Source: Polydactylus sextarius
Taxonomy: Eukaryota; Chordata; Actinopteri; Polynemidae
DNA length: 64,000 nt
Assembly (NCBI GenBank): GCA_016801845.1
Contig: CM028916.1
Location: 18,723,514-18,787,513, forward strand
Direction: 5' to 3'
Positions 1 through 12,900 of this stretch are shown piece after piece. How positions within the stretch are numbered: the stretch's first letter is position 1; every line of letters starts with the position of its first letter. A program made the position numbers and the translations under genes. The notes beneath the pieces were generated by a model. It had not been told where the DNA came from and did not search any database. It saw nothing but the letters and a program-made list of their open reading frames with translations.

Positions 1-204
1 AGCAGGGTCGGATGTCAGTGTGACAGCCCCTAACAAAGAGCTCAGTATCTGACATACAAACCATCTCACTTTCTTTCCTGCATTATATATGACTGACACC
101 CCCTCCCCAGTGTGTTTAGTTTTAGATGGAGAGATGGAGGCTGATATGCCTAAAACCTACAGTTTCTATAAAGTTTTAATGTCCTTTTTTTCCACACATT
201 TCAG
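1..204 (+). other. Intronic sequence upstream of first visible dynein exon
   Basis: No frame continues the dynein protein here. The stretch ends in a pyrimidine-rich tract and TTTCAG at 199-204, the acceptor of the first visible exon. I see nothing else in it. Confidence 0.7.
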
Positions 205-3200
205 GTCAAACAGCACGAATTCAGAGAGCAGTTTCGTACTGAATCCATCTTTAAGATCAATGTGGAGGAGCCATATAAACTAATTGATAAGGTGAAAAGA
301 TACAAGATGTAGATAAATATGTATTCAAAGTCAAAAGGTCATTGCTGTAATGTTCAGCATTTTCAAATGTCCTTGTCTTCAGTCAAACCGAGCCGTGGCA
401 CTAATGGAGGCTGAAATGAAGAAGCTGCAGGACACAGCTGATCTGTTTGAGGTCAGCTTTCCAGACTACAAGCAGCTGCGTCAGTGCCGCTCCGACATCA
501 TACTGGTCAAAGTGGTGTGGGACATGGTTGTCTTTGTCAAGGTACACGTTAATCATCACAGTAAAAATAATTATTTAGCTATGATTGACTTCAAAAGATG
601 AACACAAGGTAGAAGGAGCTCAGTCTTGGACTGTGACTTTTCACACAGCATCATAGCATAACTATAGGTGTGTATTGTTCTTTTAGGCTCTAGGACAAAG
701 AGCTTATCTCTGTTAAGATCATCACAGAATCAAAATGCAACATTTTTTGCTCTTCTCTCCGTACCAGACCAGTATAGAGGATTGGACAAAGACTCCATGG
801 AAAGAGATCAACGTAGAGCAGATGGATATGGAACTCAGACGATTTGCCAAAGTACGGCAAGCTGTCATGGACAGACAGACATAGTCATACTTTTTTTGCA
901 AGGATTAAGAGAAGGATGATGTTTTTCATAATCAGTGACTATCTCTGTTACAAAATAAAGGAGATGAAGATGCTGGATAAGGAGGTGCGGGTGTGGGACG
1001 TCTACATGGGTCTGGAATCGACCGTGAAGAACCTGTTGACTTCTCTGAGAGCCATCAACGAGCTGCAAAACTCTGCTGTTAGAGAGAGACACTGGCAGCA
1101 GCTTATGAACACCACCGGGGTATGAGATTATCTCTGCTGCTTCACAACGTCTGATACCATCTGTTTCAATAGCATTTCATCATTGATCACATTCTGCACT
1201 GCGGTACTCTGAGTTTAGTTCTGTTCTCTTTTAATCCACTCTTCATGTACTGTACCTTCATTCAGCTGCCCCTCAGACTCCTATCCAGGCCTGTAATGAC
1301 CAGCACAGTTCAGTGAACCCAATTATCCTGATGTGAAATTTGACCACACTCCTGGTTGCTATGTATTGTTTTTTTGGTCTTCAGGTCAGGTTTGTGATGG
1401 GTGAGGGCACCACCCTGGGGGATCTTTTGGAATTACAGCTTCACCGTGTTGAGGATGAGGTCAAAAACATAGTGGACAAGGCAGTGAAAGAAATGGCTAT
1501 AGAGAAGGTAAGAAGAGCCCAACTAGTGAGTAACTGAAGCAGACTTACAAAACACTTCTGCTCATTTTTTTATCTTTTCTATTATACTTTAAATGCCTGT
1601 GATTACATTTTTGAAAGAAATATTTCTTCTTTTGCTCAGGTTTTAGCAGAGATAACCCAGACGTGGAGTGTTATGTCACTGTCGTATGAGACTCACAACA
1701 GCACAGGGACCCCTCTGCTCAAAGCAGATGAGAATCTGATAGAGACACTGGAGGACAACCAGGTGATCCTAATGTCACTGTGCCGCTTCTGTACAACATG
1801 TGATATCAACTCGCTTTCAGTAATTCAGTAGATATACTGCACCCTGATATTTCATAATATCGTTTTAGAGTGAAACAGGTTTTAGGTTACTGGGGTCATT
1901 TGGACTCACTGATATTACAAATGGACCCAAGTAAGACCAAAACGTTGTGGTAGAGAGGTGAATATTTGTCATTTTATTTTTTTATTGAGACAAAAGTATT
2001 ATAGACGTTTCTTGTTTTTTCTTCTTCTCTTCAGGTGCAGCTGCAGAACATCCTGATGAGTAAGTACGTGGAGTATTTCCAAGCAGAGGTGAGTGGATGG
2101 CAGAGGAAGCTGATGGTGGCCGATCTGGTCATCTCCTCCTGGATGTCTGTCCAGAGGACCTGGGCTCATCTTAACAGCATCTTCACTAACAGCGACGACA
2201 TCCGCTGTCAGCTGGCTAATGACGCAGAACGCTTTCAGGGAATTCATACTGACCTCCAGGTAACTCGTGCTTTACAGTAAGGCCCCTGCTGACCGACCTA
2301 TCAATTTTTTCCTATTTTCATTGTCTCTTCTTTCACTCAGGGCTTGATGACTGAGGTGGTGAAGAACAGTAATGTGGTAGAGGTCACTAACCAGCTGGGC
2401 TTCCTGGACAGCCTGGAGACTTTACAGCAGCGACTGTCTGTGTGTGAGAAGGCTCTGGCTGAGTACCTGGAGACCAAGAGGCTCACCTTCCCCAGATTTT
2501 ACTTTGTCTCTGCTTCAGACCTGCTGGAGATCGTCTCCAAGGGAACACAGCCCAAACAGGTGATATACAGAAAGTGAATTAAGTTATTCAAGTGAGAGTG
2601 TATTAGGAAATCACCAAGTTCAACATATTCTTCGGTTCTGTGTCTTAGGTTTATGGTACAGAGATTATTGAAAAACATGAGAAATTATGAAAAACAAAGC
2701 GGAGAGTTGAGAGAGATTGTTGTTGTTTATATTTATTTGGATTTCTATAATTTCATAACCATAGTCTGTGTTTTGGTGGATTCCAGGTGACAAGACATTT
2801 ACTGAAGCTCTTTGACAACATAGCAGATCTTCGCTTCAAGGACTCAGACAGAGATGATGGTGGGGAGGAGGATGAGACAGTTGCTATAGGGATGTACAGC
2901 CGAGAGCGAGAATATGTTCCGTTTTCTGAACCATGTGTCTGTGAGGGACAGGTATGTAATGGTATAAAATGTGTAGGTATAATACAAAGTGCAATAATTA
3001 TAATAACTGCATTGTTAATTAATGTGTGTGTGTGGGAGGTGGTGGCTGGGTGGGTGTTAATTATAAGTACATATATCCGTTTGTGTATATGTGTACCATA
3101 CATTGATTTAATTTTCTTTCTTCAGGCTGAGTGTTGGTTAGGAGCCTTGGAGAACACCATGCGGTGCACAGTTCGTAAGGAGATCCAGGAGGCCGTCGCT

Positions 3201-3903
3201 GCCTATGAGGACAAACCCAGAGACCAGTGGCTCTTTGACTACCCTGCTCAGGTGCAAATATTTAAGAGCCACCATTTCAGTTTCACAAAGATGTAAATAA
3301 TTGACTGTCTGTATCTGTCTTCCTTGCATTTGTAGGTAGGGTTGACTGGTAGCCAGGTGTGGTGGGCCACAGATGTGGGCATTGCCTTTGAGAGAGTGGA
3401 GGAGGGATTTGAGACAGCCCTTAAAGATTATAACAGAAAACAGGTCAGGTCAAACAGAGTCAGATATTGTTACAGTGATTATTGAACATACATTATGTTG
3501 ACTGAATTGTGTTTTTCTAGATCACACAGCTAAACTTGCTGATCCACATGCTGCTGGGAGATTTAACCCCTGGAGACAGACAGAAAATCATGACCATTTG
3601 TACCATCGATGTCCACGCTCGAGATGTGGTTGCCAGTCTCATAAGTCAGAAGGTAAAGCTAAATATACAACCTTGATTCGTTAAAGGATTTTGATTGGGA
3701 CCTTTCTTTTGATGTCACCGTGTGTGTGTGTGTGTCTTTTAGGTGACAACAGGACAGGCGTTTGCATGGCTGTCCCAGTTACGCCACCGCTGGGATGATG
3801 AAACCAGACATTGTTACGTTAACATCTGTGACGCCCAGTTCCAGTTCAGCTATGAATACCTGGGGAATACTAACAGGCTCGTCATCACCCCACTCACTGA
3901 CAG
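205..3903 (+). CDS. Dynein heavy chain: end of tail and linker (exons 1-13)
   Basis: Exons are 205-291, 383-541, 768-851, 961-1119, 1385-1507, 1640-1762, 2035-2259, 2341-2559, 2787-2951, 3126-3251, 3336-3443, 3521-3652 and 3743-3903. The first twelve are all multiples of three and in phase 0. They encode the helical end of the tail and the mechanical linker. Recognisable stretches are RERHWQQLMNTTG, FPRFYFVSASDLLEIVSKG and, at the linker/AAA1 border, YVNICDAQFQFSYEYLGN. Exon 4 has a poor acceptor (a purine-rich AAATAAAG before 961), but the family alignment K/E-x-LDKEV requires it. Exon 13 is the first to leave phase 0 and ends in a split Arg codon. Confidence 0.93.
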
Positions 3904-6900
3904 GTGCACATACATATAGCGCAAAGTGCAGATAGTACATGCACAGACAGATTGTGCACGTTGTTAAAGAGGTGTCCTTTAAAGAAAGTGGTGGCATGTG
4001 ACCTTTGGACTGAGAAAGAACCAGCTATTTGTGAATGAGTCACTTTCTTCAGATGCAGTGATCAAGGTCATAACCACACTTAACACATAAGAGAAGTGGT
4101 GTTAATGTTGAAAGCATTTATCTCCCATTTATACAGGTAGTTGTAAATATGTGTCTGTAAAGAGGAATCAGAATCCTGTGATCGAAACACAAACACTGAA
4201 GTTCTGTATTTGACATATTTCACTATCACACTGTTCTTTTATACCACAATGTTTGCAATGAAGTGGAATAATGAGTACAATGTTTTTTATGTTTTCTATC
4301 TCAACCTTTGTTTTGTAAGGTGTTATATAACCCTGACTCAGTCCCTCCATCTGACTATGAGCGGCGCCCCCTCAGGTCCAGCTGGCACCGGTAAGACAGA
4401 GACTACTAAGGACCTTGGACGTTCCCTGGGCATCATGGTTTATGTTTTCAACTGCTCAGAACAGATGGACTACAAGGTAGCATAGACTGTGCAGATGGTT
4501 TCCATAGTGTCTGCATATGTTTTGTTTACTTGATTTATATCAGTGGTTGTCAGACATCTTCTGGCGTGTTCCCCTTCAGAGGCCGAAAAAAAAAAAGCGC
4601 ACCATCAACCGTCAAACATTAACAATGATACAGGACACAAGTAATAAAAAAGGATCCAAACTGAATTTTAATCAAATAAAGGTCAGAGCAATAGCATCAA
4701 CAAACTCATGTTTGTTTGTTTTCTCCACATAAATCATTCAACAACAAATTTCTTCTGGTCATCCACGCCCTCCTGTGGTGGATCTATGCCCAGTTTGAGA
4801 ACCAGTGATTTATAGTGTCATTGATATTAATTCCACCTTCACTCTCTCTGTCTCAAAAACATTTCTTCAGTCCATAGGTAACATTTATAAAGGTCTTGCT
4901 CAGACAGGAGTTTGGGGATGCTTTGATGAGTTTAACAGGATCTCAGTGGAGGTGCTGTCTGTGGTCGCGGTTCAGGTCAAAACTATTCAGGATGCTGTTC
5001 GCAACAAGAAGCAAAGGTAGATGGGAAATAATGACTTGCATTATAAACTATCCACATACTTTTTTTCCATTGTTCCAATCTGTAATTTCTCCACATCGAT
5101 TGAATAATCTGTAATTGTTCCTGTTTTTTTAAAGGTTTCATTTCCTGGGAGAGGAGATTGAGTTGAAGCCAACAGTAGGAATCTTCATCACTCTGAACCC
5201 TGGTTATGCCGGCAGAGCTGAGCTCCCAGAGAATCTCAAAGCTTTATTCAGGTCTGATCTAAACAAAGGGAATGAGGAGATTTTTAAGTCAAGAGTTAAC
5301 AAGTGGTAAAGTTGACTAACTAAAACCAAAATGGTTTTGTTAACTGTCCAGACCCTGTGCCATGGTGATCCCAGACTTTGAACTGATCTGTGAGATCATG
5401 TTGGTGGCAGAGGGATTCATAGATGCTCGTCTGCTGGCACGCAAATTCATCAGCCTCTACACACTTTGTAAAGAGTTGCTGTCCAAACAGGTGTGTACAT
5501 AAAACCAGTTTGTTAAGACACAGAAGGATTTATTAGAAGGACTATTTTAGGTTGAGCATACATGGTCTAAAATTGAGGTTGAAATTAATGACTGTTCTGA
5601 CAAGGAAAATGCATATGAGGATGAAAATATAAGGTGATGATATTTTATATCAGAGTTCAACAGTGCGCATAGTACACATTGATATTCTTCACAAACAGTT
5701 TCCATTTTACAAAAAATATTTTACTGTAAAAATCATATATTATCATGCTTGTTTGATTTCATTACATAACATTATTTGCTGTATCTGTCAGGATCATTAT
5801 GATTGGGGTTTAAGGGCCATCAAATCAGTCCTGGTTGTGGCAGGATCTCTAAAAAGAGAGGATCGTAGCCGGCCTGAAGAACAGGTATCAATCAGTCTTT
5901 GTCACTGATGTTGTCATTCAACACCAAATCCTCTTATAGTTTTACAATAAATTAAGAAATGAATGTGCATTTCAATATCAAACCTGTCACGGCTCCGCAG
6001 GTGCTAATGCGAGCTCTGAGGGACTTCAATCTGCCTAAAATAGTGACCAGTGATGTTCCCATATTCCTCGGGCTCATCAGCGACCTGTTTCCTCAGCTCG
6101 ATGTGCCCAGGAAGAGAGACCCCGTGCTGGAGAACGCTGTTCGCCAGTCAGTCAGTGAACTGCGTCTGCAGCCTGAAGAGAACTTCATACTGAAGGTGTT
6201 GCTTTTTAACGTTATATTGAAATTGAAATTAATGATAAATGTTCTTTTCTGTATTTGCACAAGAGCTTTTGTGTGTATTTTCACTTAAAGAAAAAAAAAT
6301 GTAGGAAGACAAAAAAGCTGTCAAAGGATGACAGGTAAATGTACAGATATAGTAATAACCATGGTCGTTCCTCAATGTGTTTACAGTCATTTATACTTCA
6401 GACTGAACTTAGTCTGAACTGCAAGTTTTGACATGAGTATTAATGGAAATGTCAGTGAAGAGGCTTAAGAGTACATATAAGGTGATCTGTTATTATCAGC
6501 AAGAAATTATAGATATGTACTTAACAGCATTTATATGATCAGAAATCAAAGCAAATGATATATTTGTCTATAGGTGACGCAGCTGGAGGAGCTGCTGGCT
6601 GTCAGACACTCTGTGTTTATAGTAGGTGGACCGGGAACGGGAAAGAGCCAGGTTCGTGTCTTTACATCTACATCATTTGTATCATGAAACTACATACAAA
6701 ATATATTTGTCTTTAAAACCTCTTTTTGTAACAAATGGCTCCTAACTATTGTTGTCAGACCCAAATCACACATTTTTGGTTTAAAAAATAGCTTCATTAA
6801 AACATAGGTGCCAAATAAATCCAATATCTACACAGTCACTTTTTACAACTGCAGAATTTTGCCATCAAGAGTTATTAAAGAGTCACCCAGAGCTCCAGTC

Positions 6901-9900
6901 AAGGCAGATAATTTAATTTCACTGTTCACATATTTATAACTCTCTAGACTGATAATGAGAGATTAGTGTTTGGGAAGGGACACAGTGTTCAAAGATATGT
7001 GTTTGTTCATCAGATCTTGAAGACTCTCCACAGAACCTATGCAAACATGAAGATGAAGCCTGCGTGGAACGATATCAACCCTAAAGCTGTTACCACCGAT
7101 GAATTGTTTGGCTACCTGCACCCTGCTACCAGAGAGTGGAAGGATGGTGAGGATTATAGAAGAAATGAATAAGAAATAAATGATGATACTGGGAACCAGT
7201 TTTTCCTCCTAATTTTAGGTCGCTGTCGAGCAGGAGTTATTTTGGTACCAAGACCATAATTTATTCCCAAGCCTAGTCTCAGAATTAATTAGAATTTGTT
7301 GAAGTGTTTTTCTCATTTGAATAGTTAAAAATGGAAAAAAATTGACTGTGATTCTCCCATGAGTTTTGTTTACAAGAACATTATTATATTGTAGTTTTGT
7401 CCAAGTGGTGGTCTGGTACGTAAAGAAAATACAATTTATAAACCAGTGAATCTTTTACCCTCCATTTACTTTTAGGTCTGTTCTCCCATACCATGAGAGA
7501 GCTGACTTCACTGAGCCATGATGGACCCAAATGGATTGTTCTGGATGGAGATATTGACCCAATGTGGATTGAGTCACTCAATACAGTAATGGATGACAAC
7601 AAGGTAAATGCACCTCTTTGCTCTTTGATATTCGCCTGTTTATTATTCGTCTAATGCCGAAGTCTGTCTGTTCTGTTGAAGCAAATACTGTTTGAACTTC
7701 ACGAAACCGAACAGATCCTCTCTTCTGTCCAGGTCCTGACTCTTGCCAGTAATGAGAGGATCAGTTTGTCCTCCTCCATGCGTTTGCTGTTTGAGATCTC
7801 TCATCTAAGGGCAGCTACTCCAGCTACTGTGTCCAGAGCAGGAATACTCTACGTAAACCCACAGGATCTTGGCTGGAGCTCGTACGACACAAATAAACAC
7901 ACATTTAAAATCATGTGCATCTGTCAATTCACATTTTTGACATTCAGGTTAAGCATTTCTGTCCTTACTCTCTGCTCAGTTATGTGACGAGCTGGATAGA
8001 CACTAGACAAGCCCAATCAGAACGAGCCAACCTCACCATCCTCTTTGATAAGTATGTGCCATACTGTCTGGAACAAGTGCGCTGCAACCTGAAAACCATC
8101 ACTCCCATTCCAGAGAACAGCATGGTACAGGTGAGGACACACAGCTTATATTGCATCTTCTTTTATTTCCAAAAAGTCTTAACCAGCGTGTCACCTACTT
8201 TACCATGCTGTTTTCTCAATCAGACACTGTGTTCATTGTTGGATTGTCTACTGACTGCGGACAACACTCCAGCAGATTCACCCCGAGAACTTTATGAGAT
8301 CTACTTTGTCTTTGCCTGTGTCTGGGCCTTTGGCGGGGCTCTTTTCCAGGATCATGTATGTGCTGAGGTTTACTGTATGATACTGCCATTTTACTTTGTT
8401 TGCATTTAATTAATTCATATGATATGTCTTTCAAACATCTGCTTCAGCTAAATGACTACCGTGCTGAATTCAGCCGCTGGTGGTCTAAAGAAATGCGAGC
8501 AGTGAAGTTTCCTTCACAAGGAACCGTCTTTGACTATTACATCGACTCTGAGACTAAAAAGTTTACTCCCTGGAGTGAGAAGGTGCTGCCATTTGAGCTG
8601 GAACCTGATGTACCTTTACAGGTGTGTACTAACAGGAGCAGCACAATACAGTACATTTAAATCTACACTTGGACAAGCCCTTCAGTGAAACCAGTGGCTA
8701 TGTGTTTCAGACGGTGCTGGTCCACACCCCAGAAACTATTTGCCTGACCTACTTCATGGACCTGCTGCTACAGAGAGGCAAACCTATCATGTTAGTGGGC
8801 AACGCAGGAGTGGGCAAGACCATTCTTGTTTCTGATAAAGTTGCCAAGCTGAAGGAGGACTATATGGTGGCCAAAGTCCCCTTCAACTACTACACCACAT
8901 CAGCTATGCTGCAGCGTAAGAGTCACAGGAATGAGAGCAATTACTTTTTGGATGTCGTGAGAAATGTATCTACAAAGTCTACAGGAATCTACAAAGTCTT
9001 TCATATGTTGTAAGAGAGAGTGCAAGACAAGAAAAGTTGAATAGTTTTACCTCTTGACTTTATCTATTGACGTCCAAAGCACCCAAAGCATTTGTGCACT
9101 GCTGCTTCTCTAATGAAGCACAGGATGTTCTTGTTTTAATAGAGTATGTCCTTGCCCTGCTTAAAATCTTTTTTACATACCAAATATATTACTGAACACT
9201 GCATGAATGGCAAAAGCCAGGCTAGAAATAAGAATTTGACCCTGGATGTGCTACTGTATGTGTCACAATGGATTACATCTCGTTATAGTTCCTTATTGCA
9301 TTTGCCTATTAATAGCTTTTAAATTTCACAGCGCTCACTGCAGCACAGGCTTTTCATTCTGACTCTTTGATTTATCCTTGGAATTTTAATTCTCTTTTCC
9401 AGGTGCAGAACGGAGAAGCACTCCTCTGCAGTTCACGCATTTTCTGTGTTAAGTGAGTAATTTGCTGTCATTGTCATGAACCGTCTTATTCATTACATGA
9501 ACCTCAGGTGTCCTAGAGAAACCCCTGGAGAAGAAAGCTGGCCGCAAATTTGCTCCTCCTACTGCTAAGAAACTCATCTACTTCATAGACGACCTCAACA
9601 TGCCTGAGGTGGATATTTATGGGACTGTCCAGCCACACACACTCATACGCCAGCACCTTGACTATAACCACTGGTAAGACATTCAAAGCCTTCATACTGC
9701 TGAAATGTAATACTTTCTGTCAAAACATGCTTTTAAGAGTGAACACAGGCTGTACAGAATTTGTTGGGCGAGTGGAATGTGAATAAAATGAAACTTTGTA
9801 GGTATGACAGACAACGACTGGTGCTGAAGGAAATCCATAACTGCCAGTATATTACCTGTATGAACCCAACAGCTGGAAGCTTCTCTATCAACCCCAGACT

Positions 9901-12900
9901 ACAGGTAAGGACAGAATATATCATCAGGATTTCTGTCTCCATGGCAACAACTTTCCATTATGACTTTCATCAAAATAGTTTGTTGTTTTTTCTTGCTTTT
10001 TAAACATTGTTAGCATTTACCATAATCAATGTAAACAAAGAACAGTTGCAAAAACAAGAAGCACAGAAATGATTAGTAAGCAAAACTAGAAAAACAAGAG
10101 TTTACCGTCATTCAAAGTGCATCCATTAATTTTTCCATACAGGCAAAGATGGGGGGCTGGAGCCAATTCCAGCTGATTATAGACGAGGGCGGGGTACATC
10201 CTGGACATAATGCCAGACAAAAGGGCCAACTCATATAGACAAACAACCACTCACATGCACTTAAAAGTAATCAATCATCCCAACCTGAATGTTGTTGGGA
10301 GGAAACCAGAGAAAAAAAATAATCCAGAAGTTTACATACTCAAAACAGAAAGACCCCAGGGTGGGATCAAACCCTGTACCTTCCTGCTGTTAGGCCTTAG
10401 TGCTAAAAACGGGACTCTATCTTCATATCTTAATACTCCGTGACAGATTACCTCTTGTAAAAAATCTAGACTTTGCTATGTAGCTATTACAACTGCTTTA
10501 CTTAATGATTGTCAATGTTTGTGCATTTACACTCACTTCCAGAAAAGGCAGAAAGTTCCCCACTGCAGGGTTAAAAGTCAGATTTCAAAGCCATTAAAAG
10601 ACCAATTATTTTTATATTTCTCTATTTCCATTCCAGAGACATTTCTCAGTGTTTGCCGTCCATTTCCCCAGTGCTGATGCATTAGCCACTATCTTCTCCA
10701 GCATCTTGTCAGCTCACTTCCTTCAGGGAGGATTCAGCTACGGCGTGTCTCGCTCAGTGGGAACTCTCATACAGGTGCGTCAACAGTGGCGGTGCAGCAT
10801 TTGTCTACATTAAAGCCTGATTACACTCAGGTCTTTCAATTTATCAGCCAATATATTTGTGACACTGCTACTCTGTCTGTCTGTCTTTTGATGTTGCTCA
10901 TCCAGGCAGCTATTTGTCTGCACCAGAAAATCAGTCAGAACTTCCTTCCTACAGCCATACGCTTCCACTACATCTTCAACCTGCGAGACCTGTCCAACAT
11001 CTTCCAGGTAACTAATGCATTGTTTGCATAGTCATTCAAACCACAAACTACACTAAGTCAAATGTGCTGTAACATATCACAGCATACATACAAAGAACAA
11101 TTAATGATTGCTTAGAATGTGTCATCCTCATGTTGTGCTTCCTCTGTGTGATGTGGTGTGTAGGGCATCTTGTTTGCCCTGCCAGAGTGTATCCGTTACC
11201 CAATGGACCTGGTCCATCTGTGGCTGCATGAAAGCTCCAGGGTCTACTCTGACAAACTGATGGAAGAAAAAGATGTAGAGCTGTTCAATAAAATCTTGTT
11301 GGACACAGGCAAAAGATATTTTGAGGTAAGAAACAAGAAGCACACAGTGACATCTTGTTTTGTGGAGCTTGTCATCATGAAGAGTACTTTTTCTGTTGCA
11401 CGAATCTTTTTTCACATCTCTCTGACATTTTACCCAGGGGATAGATGAGTCTATCTTTATCCACCAGCCTTTGGTGTACTGTCACTTTGCCCAGGGAGTA
11501 GGGGAGCCTCGCTACCACCAGGTAGACACATTCATTCATTCATACACAAGCTCATCACCACCATTAAAGTTTGGATTTCACGTTGCTCCTTCCAAGTATC
11601 CATTTATTCTTTATTAACTGTGGTAATAAAAATGGGTGACTATAATTGTTTTTGACTCAAATCAATTTAGTGTGTGAATTATCTGTAGCTCATATATTCA
11701 AAGACCTTATGGCGCAAATTCGGCTGCCATGTCTCATCTGTCAAGAAATAAATGAGGATGAATGCACTGTCATTGGCAAACTAATTACCTTTCATTTCTT
11801 TATGGGGTTTGAATGAAAGTTAATCGACTCGTGTCTTGATAAGAACTTAATTTTATTACAAATCTGGAAGTAGCCACACAGTGACTTGGATGCCATTGTC
11901 CGTACTTGAGAGAGTCAAGTTCATTCATTTGTCAGGCTTCAGACTGGGAGAAACTCCAGAAGACGCTGGCTGACGCTCTGGAGCATTATAATGAGCTGCA
12001 TGCCGTCATGGACCTGGTGCTGTTTGAAGAAGCTATTCAGCACGTGTAAGACACATTAACACCAGCTGCAGTCAAACACTTACTGTCTGAGAACACACAC
12101 AAGGGAGGATTTCCGCAGACGAGCACATACTTAAATCACAGACCACACACACACACATGAACACAGTATTTTCTGGTGTTAATGTGCAGGTGTCGTATCA
12201 GTCGAATCCTGGAGGCTCCCTATGGTAACGCCCTGCTGGTGGGGGTTGGGGGCAGTGGGAAGCAGAGTCTTTGTCGGCTGGCTGCTTTTCTCAGCATGCT
12301 GGAAGTTTTCCAGATCACTCTGCGTAAAGGCTACGGCATCAGTGACCTTAAGGTAAATGCATTTATTCACATGTGCTCAAATAATACAAAATGTCATTGC
12401 ACTCTTCGAAATCACTGTAGCATTGTTTTTTTCCCTACTTTCACACAATTTCTTTGGTGACATCAATATATCCTTTGTCCCTTTTCTGCAACCCCTCAAA
12501 CCTCTCAGAGTGATATAGCTGCATTGTACATAAAGGTGGGGGTGAAGAACATTGGCACAGTGTTCCTTCACACAGACGCTCAGATTCCAGACGAACGTTT
12601 CCTGGTGCTCATCAACGACATGTTGGCTTCAGGTTTGGATACAAGAAAAACTGACTTTGTTTCATATGCTTCTTAGACTTTAGCCAAACAATCTCTGAAT
12701 TGTAATATGTATTTTAATGTGTCTTGTCTTTTATGTCTCACTGAGTCAAAATGGTATTAAACGGCATCAACAACTGAAAGACCAAAAGAAGCTGTGGTAT
12801 TATAAGGAAGAGGATGTGTATCCCCTGAGTCTACACTGTCCGTTTTATTTAGGGGATATTCCAGACCTGTTTAGTGATGAGGATGTGGATATGATTGTGA

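Noticed and set aside
9404..9455. Possible extra dynein exon (TTTTCCAG acceptor at 9403 and following open sequence)
   Set aside because: Joined to exon 8711-8915 it reads into a TAA. Skipping it gives the expected LQRVLEKPLEKKAG across 8915/9508.
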